Positions 7,231 through 12,242 of a stretch of DNA of 12,242 nt are shown here, piece after piece. A model generated the notes under the pieces. It did not search any database, was not told the DNA's origin, and saw nothing but the letters and a program-made list of their open reading frames with translations. The translations under genes were made by a program, and so were the position numbers. Source of the DNA: Bacteroidales bacterium (GTDB taxonomy: Bacteria; Bacteroidota; Bacteroidia; Bacteroidales; FEN-979); the NCBI GenBank assembly GCA_023231065.1, contig JALNWE010000079.1:1-12242 (forward strand), in the 5' to 3' direction. How positions within the stretch are numbered: position 1 is the first letter of the stretch; the number at the start of each line of letters is the position of its first letter.

Positions 7231-9012
7231 ATGAAAAAACTATACCTCCTGATAATTTCCCTTTTATCCATTGGAGCGGCCTATTCCCAGGTCGTGTATG
7301 AAGATATTAATAATACGGGTATTTATGAGTTTCTGGATGAACTGGCCAACAACAAGATTATTGAGCTGAACTCTGTTGTGAAACCATACTCACGGATTTA
7401 TATAGCGAAGAAGTTAAAAGAAGCAGAAAATTCAATCAGGAATGAGGGATCAGGGATGGGCCATGAATTAAAAATAAAGAATAAGGGGACCAAGGATAAA
7501 AGAATTAAAAAGGAATTGCATTTTTATTTGCAGGAGTATATTCCGGAATACAGGATCCTGATGCGGGACCCGGCGTACACCTCATCCCCTGCCCCTTCTC
7601 CTCAAGGAGAAGGGGCAGTACGGCATCCAGTCCCGGATTCCACGTTGAATTACGACTGGAAGCTGAACTTCCTTTTCAAAAAGAACCCTGATATGGCAGT
7701 ATCCCTGAACCCGCTGGCATTTCAGTACCAGGACCGGCTCTTTACCCTGTCGGTGAGGCCGATATTGGGATTTGAATGGATGAGCAACCAGAATGCCGCC
7801 GAATATCACCGGTGGTGGGGTGGCAGTATGTATGGGTACATTGGTAAGAATTTCGGGTTTTATGCCAACTTGCGCGATAACAATGAAAGTACTCCGTTGG
7901 ATAAACCGGAATACCTGACCTTGCGCGAAGGCCATGTGTATAAGGGGAACCCGAATGGCGGGGTGGATTATTTTGAGATGAAAGGGGGGATTTCGGTCTC
8001 CTGGAACTGGGGCTCTTTTTCCCTGGTAAATGACCGGATGAGCTGGGGAAACAACATCCACGGGGCCAATATCATTTCAGATAAGGCGCCTCCTTTTCCC
8101 TATGTCCAGCTTCACCTGAACCCGGCAAAATGGTTCGACTTTTACTATATCCATGGTTGGCTGAACTCGGATGTGGTTGATAGCTCCCGGAGCTATACTA
8201 CTTCTACCGGGGTGTACCGGATAGTGTACAGGCAGAAATACATCGCTGCCAATATGTTCACCTTCACTCCATGGAAACGGCTTAACCTTTCTTTCGGGAA
8301 TTCCATCATCTACAGCGATATCAACGTCCACCCACTCTACCTGGTCCCTTTCATGTTTTTCAACGCGGTGGACGCGACCCGGACAAATTACCGGGATGAT
8401 GCCAGTTCAAATTCCCAGCTTTTTTTCGATGTCAGCTCAAGGAATATTAAACATCTTCATCTCTATGTCACCTTATTTATAGATGAACTTAAAGCATCGC
8501 GTATAAAAGATCCGAAACTTCAGAATTTCACCAGTTGGAAAGCGGGTTTTACCCTGAGCGATTGGCCGGTCAGGAACCTTTCGCTTATGGCCGAATGGAC
8601 CAAGACCAACCCCATGACCTATAAACATTATATCGAAACCATCACCTTCGCCTCCAACGGTTATACCATGGGGGACTACCTTCGCGACAACTCCATGGAG
8701 ATCTATGTGGCCTTGACGTATAAACCCATCCGTGGCGTGACGCTGAGACTCTCCGGCAATTTAGCGCAGCATGGCGCCGATTTGCCTTATGAACACAATA
8801 ATGGCTACCCGGTGGATGGTGTCCCCTTTATGGGCGAAAAGGTGTGGGAAAACCAGGAATTAGCCTTTTCAGCGCGATATGAATACATCAGCAACGGTTA
8901 CCTTTTCCTGGAATATGCCCACGCAAACCATTCCGGCGACGTCCGTTATAGCCCGGCATTCATGCATGGAAAAACGGATACATTTACAGTCGGCCTGAGC
9001 TATGGATTTTAA
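7231..9012 (+). CDS. Wzi-like capsule assembly outer-membrane protein
   Basis: Probably an outer-membrane beta-barrel of the Caps_assemb_Wzi type, whose E. coli member helps anchor capsule at the cell surface. It has 593 residues. Seen: a signal peptide MKKLYLLIISLLSIGAAYSQ with cleavage near residue 19-20; a helical N-terminal part (YEFLDELANNKIIELNS, then VKPYSRIYIAKKL); and from about residue 135 alternating aromatic-rich strands (for example WWGGSMYGYIGKNFGFYANL), ending FTVGLSYGF with the terminal Phe used by the barrel assembly machinery. Two stretches look foreign: residues 71-94 (Lys-rich, from a heptad-period repeat) and about 118-131 (SSPAPSPQGEGAV, from a palindromic element). Both keep the frame and fall between the helical part and the barrel. 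The family call is from remembered pattern; an unrelated porin-like barrel is the alternative. Confidence 0.7.
   Translation: MKKLYLLIISLLSIGAAYSQVVYEDINNTGIYEFLDELANNKIIELNSVVKPYSRIYIAKKLKEAENSIRNEGSGMGHELKIKNKGTKDKRIKKELHFYLQEYIPEYRILMRDPAYTSSPAPSPQGEGAVRHPVPDSTLNYDWKLNFLFKKNPDMAVSLNPLAFQYQDRLFTLSVRPILGFEWMSNQNAAEYHRWWGGSMYGYIGKNFGFYANLRDNNESTPLDKPEYLTLREGHVYKGNPNGGVDYFEMKGGISVSWNWGSFSLVNDRMSWGNNIHGANIISDKAPPFPYVQLHLNPAKWFDFYYIHGWLNSDVVDSSRSYTTSTGVYRIVYRQKYIAANMFTFTPWKRLNLSFGNSIIYSDINVHPLYLVPFMFFNAVDATRTNYRDDASSNSQLFFDVSSRNIKHLHLYVTLFIDELKASRIKDPKLQNFTSWKAGFTLSDWPVRNLSLMAEWTKTNPMTYKHYIETITFASNGYTMGDYLRDNSMEIYVALTYKPIRGVTLRLSGNLAQHGADLPYEHNNGYPVDGVPFMGEKVWENQELAFSARYEYISNGYLFLEYAHANHSGDVRYSPAFMHGKTDTFTVGLSYGF
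7441..7512 (+). repeat. Degenerate heptad-period repeat inserted in frame in the Wzi-like gene
   Basis: Period-7 series are visible: ATGAGGG, ATCAGGG (7442-7455), then AATTAAA, AATAAAG, AATAAGG (7466-7486), with weaker continuation. It encodes residues 71-94, rich in Lys, Gly and Asn, between the helix-like AKKLKEAENS and KELHFYLQEY. The composition is like the intergenic heptamer arrays and unlike the rest of the gene. Confidence 0.5.
7589..7618. repeat. 30-nt palindromic repeat element in frame in the Wzi-like gene
   Basis: CTGCCCCTTCTCCT (7589-7602) is the exact reverse complement of AGGAGAAGGGGCAG (7605-7618), leaving only CA between. As RNA this would be a strong hairpin with a TCAA loop and 13 pairs. 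It resembles a CCCCTCTCCT...AGGAGAGGGG element I recall as a common intergenic repeat in Bacteroidota. Here it is read through as part of SSPAPSPQGEGAV. Confidence 0.85.
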
Positions 9013-9015
9013 AAA

Positions 9016-9120
9016 GTGAACAGTGAACAGTGAACAGTGAACAGTGAACAGTGAACAGTGAAAAGTGAACAGTGAACAGTGAAAAGTGAACAGTGAATAA
9101 CGAATAGTGAAAAGTGGATA
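9016..9120 (+). repeat. Heptamer tandem array, 15 units of 7 bp
   Basis: The array begins three bases after the Wzi-like stop codon and runs exactly 105 nt. Units 1-6 are GTGAACA, 7 is GTGAAAA, 8-9 GTGAACA, 10 GTGAAAA, 11 GTGAACA, 12 GTGAATA, 13 ACGAATA, 14 GTGAAAA and 15 GTGGATA. Units decay toward the 3' end. There are no spacers, so it is not a CRISPR. It is similar in kind to short tandemly repeated heptamers (STRR) of other phyla. Confidence 0.95.
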
Positions 9121-9128
9121 ATGTGACC

Positions 9129-9156
9129 ACTCAACATTTCACCCTTTACGCTTCAC
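9129..9156 (-). repeat. Opposing degenerate heptamers after the array
   Basis: On the minus strand four successive heptads read GTGAAGC, GTAAAGG, GTGAAAT and GTTGAGT, related to the GTGAAnA units but facing the other way. GTGAAA (9107-9112) can pair with TTTCAC (9137-9142), and inside it GTGG (9114-9117) with CCAC (9127-9130). A run of seven T follows at 9165-9171, so the structure could also end transcription of the Wzi-like gene, though the stem is imperfect. Confidence 0.55.
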
Positions 9157-9207
9157 GCTGAATATTTTTTTATAACTTCTTGAAAATTGATGTTTAACCT
9201 CGTTTTT

Positions 9208-9222
9208 CGTTATGACATAACG
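9208..9222. promoter_or_regulatory. 15-bp perfect palindrome, candidate operator
   Basis: CGTTATG-A-CATAACG is a perfect 7-bp dyad around one central base, 50 nt upstream of the -33 element of the following gene. The size and symmetry suit a dimeric regulator. The regulator is unknown. The rest of 9157-9335 is AT-rich with no reading frame of note. Confidence 0.4.
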
Positions 9223-9272
9223 CTTACAAATGTGGGGGTTTTGAAAAAAATATATGGAAAAACTTAGGGTAA

Positions 9273-9305
9273 TTGTTGTTTAATGATTGTTTTTAGATAA
9301 TTTTG
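9273..9305 (+). promoter_or_regulatory. Promoter of the plus-strand sugar-phosphate transferase gene
   Basis: The -7 box TAATTTTG (9298-9305) matches TAnnTTTG exactly, with TTGTTG (9273-9278) as a -33-like element and a 19-nt spacer. Transcription would start near 9310-9313, which excludes the upstream in-frame TTG at 9303 as start codon and leaves a leader of about 25 nt before ATG 9336. Confidence 0.6.
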
Positions 9306-9335
9306 CTTTTTGAAATAATTCCAGTATTGATTGCC

Positions 9336-10439
9336 ATGGATTTAAAATTTCCTGAAATCTTGAAACTGATTATTTTGTCCTTTATAATACCTTATCTGAT
9401 AACTGTATATCTGACACCCATAATATTCCGGATTACGCTCATCAAGGATATTACAGCACATGAAAATGGAAGGACGTCCCACCATGGAAAAGTGCCCCTG
9501 ATGGGTGGGCTATCTGTTTTCGCCGGATTTTTTATCGCTTCCCTTTTATTGGTTGACCAACAGGAGCTTTCTTCTTTGAAGGAATTGTTGGCAGGAACAT
9601 TGATCATCCTGATGATGGGGATGAAAGATGATATGTTTGGTGTGCCTGCCTGGAAAAAGATAGCCGGGCAAGCGCTGGCCGCGGGGATCCTGATTTTCGT
9701 AGGGGATGTGCGTTTTACCGATCTTCATGGCTTTCTGGGAGTCGGCGAAATCGGCTATGGCCTGAGCGTTGTGATCACCCTGATCACCATCGTGGGACTG
9801 ACCAACTGCTATAATTTGATTGACGGAGTTGATGCCCTGGCAGCGGGACTTGGAAGTACTGGCCTCACTGCTTTAGCCATCTGGTTTGGTATCAACGGCT
9901 ACCAGGGCCTGATGATGGTATCTGTGATCCTTACAGCCTCTTTGATAGCTTTTATTCCATTTAACCTCCGGAATAATAAACGAAAAATTTTCATGGGCGA
10001 TACCGGATCCATGCCCCTCGGTTTCGTGATCGCCTTCCTGATCATCCAGTTCAATCAGCTCAACATCGGCGCCACGGCGCCCTATGATCTTATATCGGCC
10101 CCGGCCATAAGCATTGGTATCGCGTTTGTCCCTGTATTTGATACCCTAAGGGTGATGCTGCTGCGTTTGTTAAAACAAAAAAGCCCGTTTTGCGCTGACA
10201 GAAACCACATGCACCACAAATTTTTAGCGCTTGGATTGAGCCATGGACAGACGAGCCTTCTTCTGGCGCTGTTGAATGTGGGTTTTATTCTCCTTTCGTT
10301 CTTTTCTCAATATTTAGGTACGACCCTCCTTTTATGCGTGTTGTTGATAACAGGCATTGTTGTTTTTGCGCTGCCGACCATGGCATTCAATGCGAAGAGA
10401 AGGAGAATAAAAGAGGGGGAAATGACAGGCGGCCATTGA
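9336..10439 (+). CDS. WecA/MraY-family polyprenyl-phosphate sugar-1-phosphate transferase (copy 1)
   Basis: Integral inner-membrane enzyme that moves a sugar-1-phosphate (in WecA, GlcNAc-1-P from UDP-GlcNAc) to undecaprenyl phosphate, the first step of a surface glycan or wall polymer. From ATG 9336 it has 367 residues and about ten or eleven hydrophobic segments. Motifs: the HENGRTSHHGKVPLMGG loop (42-58), Mg-binding D98-D99 in MKDDMFG, NCYNLIDGVDALAAG with N157, N160, D163 and D166, FMGDTGS (219-225, catalytic-site D222), and HMHH (H291, H293, H294). The loop DGxDGLA has Ala at 167 instead of the usual Gly. The start is set by the promoter and by exact positional agreement with copy 2. It is WecA-like rather than MraY because of the HxHH loop; the sugar is not known. 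Confidence 0.9.
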   Translation: MDLKFPEILKLIILSFIIPYLITVYLTPIIFRITLIKDITAHENGRTSHHGKVPLMGGLSVFAGFFIASLLLVDQQELSSLKELLAGTLIILMMGMKDDMFGVPAWKKIAGQALAAGILIFVGDVRFTDLHGFLGVGEIGYGLSVVITLITIVGLTNCYNLIDGVDALAAGLGSTGLTALAIWFGINGYQGLMMVSVILTASLIAFIPFNLRNNKRKIFMGDTGSMPLGFVIAFLIIQFNQLNIGATAPYDLISAPAISIGIAFVPVFDTLRVMLLRLLKQKSPFCADRNHMHHKFLALGLSHGQTSLLLALLNVGFILLSFFSQYLGTTLLLCVLLITGIVVFALPTMAFNAKRRRIKEGEMTGGH

Positions 10440-10484
10440 CAATTGCCAGGCTCGCTTATACAACGCCATCAACTGAAATCTTTA

Positions 10485-11564
10485 TCAATTAACAATTTTC
10501 CTGCCCCTCATTTTTAAGGCCGGATAGGTTAATGCAATGCAAATTAGGAGCAGGATCAGGATGATCAGGATGACGGAATGGATATAATATTGTAATAATA
10601 AGCTTAACAGGATCATTATAAAGTTAAAGATAAGAAGGATGTTCCGTACTTTGGTTTGGGAAAACCCGGTGAACAGCAGGATATGATGGATGTGCATCTG
10701 GTCGGGTAAGAAGAAAGGCTTCTTCCTGATGATCCTGACCAGCATCACCCGCAAGGTATCATAAAGTGGGACTGTAATGATCCCCATGGCAATTGCCGGA
10801 GCGGCGTTCAATTTGACAGGGATCCCGGGTTCAAGCATCAATTCATTGAAGCGCCAGGTCATCAGTCCGATCAGGAGGCCTACCACAAGCGAACCCGAAT
10901 CGCCCATGAATATTTTATATTTTTTCGACCATACATTAAAGTAAAAGAAAGCCGCTAAAGAACCGGTCAGGATGGCTGCAAGGGTGGCAAAACGGACAGC
11001 GCCATCTATGAAAAAGAAGAACCCGTAAACTATGGCTGCCTCAATCGCAAGTCCGGCAGCAAGTCCATCGATGCCATCAATGAGGTTAAACGCGTTTATG
11101 ATGGCTACAAAAACCAAAATGGTCAGCAGGATACTTGGGACCAATCCGAGTTCGTGGATTCCAAGGAAACCGTAGATGTTGGTAAAGCGCATCTGGGCGC
11201 CTATAATTACCAGCAGGGAGGCAACAATTTCCCCGACGATCTTTTTCCAGGGCTTAAGATCCATCAGGTCGTCATAAAGTCCGAAAAAGAAGAGGATGAA
11301 AATGCCTGTAAGAATACTTCTGAAATACATGATGGTGTTGACCCCGGAAAGAAAGATCAACGAAAAAACGATCGAGAGGAAAATAGCCACACCCCCCATC
11401 CGGGGAATGCCACCGCTGTGTATGTCGCGATGGTTGGGATAGACCAGGATGTTGTGTTTCCGGGCCACATGGACTATGTAAGGAATGGAAAAAATGGTCA
11501 AAAAAAACGAAAGGCCCAACGCCACCGGAATGGCATAACCTATATATGGAAAAAGATCGATCAT
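10485..11564 (-). CDS. WecA/MraY-family polyprenyl-phosphate sugar-1-phosphate transferase (copy 2)
   Basis: Same enzyme family as the convergent neighbour, 359 residues with about ten or eleven membrane segments. Motifs: NHRDIHSGGIPRMGG (44-58), GLYDDLMDL with D98-D99, INAFNLIDGIDGLAAG with N157, N160, D163 and D166, FMGDSGS (219-225) and HIHH (H291, H293, H294). All motifs sit at exactly the same residue numbers as in copy 1, so the two align without net gaps from the N-terminal loop to the HxHH loop. This copy keeps the canonical Gly167. The stop (TGA at 10487-10485) is 45 nt from the stop of copy 1, with no clear terminator hairpin between. The gene downstream of the exosortase on the same strand is this one, but with its own promoter. 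Confidence 0.9.
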   Translation of the reverse strand: MIDLFPYIGYAIPVALGLSFFLTIFSIPYIVHVARKHNILVYPNHRDIHSGGIPRMGGVAIFLSIVFSLIFLSGVNTIMYFRSILTGIFILFFFGLYDDLMDLKPWKKIVGEIVASLLVIIGAQMRFTNIYGFLGIHELGLVPSILLTILVFVAIINAFNLIDGIDGLAAGLAIEAAIVYGFFFFIDGAVRFATLAAILTGSLAAFFYFNVWSKKYKIFMGDSGSLVVGLLIGLMTWRFNELMLEPGIPVKLNAAPAIAMGIITVPLYDTLRVMLVRIIRKKPFFLPDQMHIHHILLFTGFSQTKVRNILLIFNFIMILLSLLLQYYIHSVILIILILLLICIALTYPALKMRGRKIVN

Positions 11565-11583
11565 TATTTTACAGTATGCACGG

Positions 11584-11611
11584 CAAAAGTAAGAAATTTA
11601 ATTATTTCAAC
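11584..11611 (-). promoter_or_regulatory. Promoter of the minus-strand sugar-phosphate transferase gene
   Basis: On the minus strand TACTTTTG (11591-11584) matches TAnnTTTG exactly, 19 nt before the ATG at 11564. GTTG (11611-11608) is a -33-like element with a 16-nt spacer, shorter than usual. Same element types as at copy 1. Confidence 0.5.
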
Positions 11612-11932
11612 ACGTGAAGTTTAACAAGCTCCATAAATGTTGAAATTACAACGAAAGGGAATAATGCATATTAACTAAAAAAGGTGTAAATTTTCTCTCG
11701 CTTATTTTCCGAATTCCAAAACGTAATTTTAAATGTGCTCATTTCAGGCAGTCGGCCTTTCAACATTGGATTTAATCATCAGGCTTTCGTTTTACCGTCG
11801 GAAATATATATTAGACAATGATGCCCCGGTACTTAAAACCCTTGTATGGTTCAATGACATTGATCTTTCGGAGCCGGCTCAATATTCCTCATTCTTCATT
11901 CCTAATTGTTTCAGGGGTAACGAGGTGGATTG
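11612..11932. other. Non-coding spacer between exosortase and transferase copy 2
   Basis: No convincing gene on either strand. Visible items: a 10-bp perfect palindrome GAGCCGGCTC (11871-11880) and, just beside it on the minus strand, three degenerate heptads AGGAATG, AAGAATG, AGGAATA (11903-11883). A plus-strand frame of 82 codons from 11733 runs into the exosortase region and has no promoter box or recognisable family. Confidence 0.5.
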
Positions 11933-12242
11933 TCATCTATCTGCCTGTTGCCGGATGGGTGGTTTGTTTTTGCGGAAGTAGTTGGCCCAGATAACCCATT
12001 CTGCAAAAATAACTACATAGAAGAAGGGGCGAAGGATCCAGTCGTGGGAAAAATGCCAGTATTGTGGCCAGTGGACGATAATGATGCTGAGCATGATGAT
12101 CCTGAAGATGTTAACGCCATGCATGATGATGATGGATGCCGGGATATACCAGAGTTTGTGTTTCCAGGGACCAGGAAAAAGGAGAAAGAGGACCGCGATC
12201 TGAAAGAACTGCTTGAGGCCGGAACAGGATTCGTTGACGAAA
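11933..12242 (-). CDS. Exosortase family transpeptidase/protease, C-terminal part (5' end outside window)
   Basis: Membrane cysteine transpeptidase-like enzyme that recognises C-terminal sorting tails of exported proteins, usually in bacteria making exopolysaccharide. The frame is open to the window edge: 102 residues are visible, starting FVNESCSGLKQFFQ. The family triad is seen: Cys in ESCSG (bases 12226-12224), Arg in NIFRII (12103-12101) and His in FSHDWILRP (12046-12044), each after or within hydrophobic segments. It ends with a short basic tail, RKNKPPIRQQADR. An internal ATG at 12124 is not the true start because the Cys motif lies upstream of it. It resembles Bacteroidota exosortases, but I cannot assign XrtF, XrtN, XrtX or XrtY. 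No sorting-tail substrate (PEP-CTERM-like) is visible in this window. Confidence 0.78.
   Translation of the reverse strand, partial: FVNESCSGLKQFFQIAVLFLLFPGPWKHKLWYIPASIIIMHGVNIFRIIMLSIIIVHWPQYWHFSHDWILRPFFYVVIFAEWVIWANYFRKNKPPIRQQADR

Noticed and set aside
9016..9120. CRISPR array
   Set aside because: The units are contiguous 7-mers with no spacers, and there are no cas genes.
9303..9335. Upstream in-frame TTG start (9303) for transferase copy 1
   Set aside because: It overlaps the -7 box TAATTTTG, so it would precede the transcript start, and ATG 9336 brings all motifs into register with copy 2.
10440..10484. Bidirectional terminator between the convergent transferase genes
   Set aside because: Only AATTG/CAATT can pair, with a long loop and no T tract; not a credible terminator.
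11733..11981. Plus-strand 82-codon reading frame
   Set aside because: It overlaps the exosortase end on the other strand, has no promoter box and no recognisable family or membrane/signal pattern.

Overview
The window looks like a chromosomal segment of a Bacteroidota bacterium, probably an uncultured Bacteroidales-like lineage. Evidence: a fused fucokinase/GDP-fucose pyrophosphorylase (Fkp) beside a FucP permease, a Wzi-like outer-membrane barrel ending in Phe, a Bacteroidota-type exosortase, and several -7 boxes matching TAnnTTTG. No rRNA, tRNA, CRISPR, integrase or transposase was seen.

Layout. 1-1011: 3' part of an L-fucose permease (fucP), cut by the window edge. 1012-1345 (minus): a fucose/rhamnose-type mutarotase gene broken by a small frameshifting deletion that also removes the catalytic-His segment. 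1346-1502: divergent regulatory gap with an 11-bp inverted repeat and a -7 box. 1503-4370: fkp. 4430-6880: SWIM-domain SNF2-family helicase/translocase. 6881-7230: non-coding region filled with nested direct and inverted repeats. 7231-9012: Wzi-like outer-membrane protein carrying two repeat-derived in-frame insertions. 9013-9335: non-coding, with a 15-unit heptamer array, opposing heptamers, a 15-bp palindrome and a promoter. 9336-10439 (plus) and 10485-11564 (minus): two convergent, collinear paralogues of the WecA/MraY-type polyprenyl-phosphate sugar-1-phosphate transferase family. 11565-11932: mostly featureless spacer with the promoter of the minus-strand paralogue. 11933-12242 (minus): C-terminal part of an exosortase, cut by the window edge.

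How the genes fit together (inference). FucP imports L-fucose and Fkp turns it into GDP-L-fucose for surface glycans. The two lipid-linked sugar transferases would start polysaccharide or glycan chains on polyprenyl phosphate. The Wzi-like barrel may organise capsule at the outer membrane, and the exosortase processes exported surface proteins in systems usually tied to exopolysaccharide. The SNF2 protein has no visible link to this theme.

The most unusual content is repeat biology. Heptamer-period arrays occur at four sites, one of them inside a gene. A palindromic element lies in frame in the same gene. Two related hairpins sit in inverted orientation, with paired substitutions that preserve the stem. 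No new multi-gene system could be identified.
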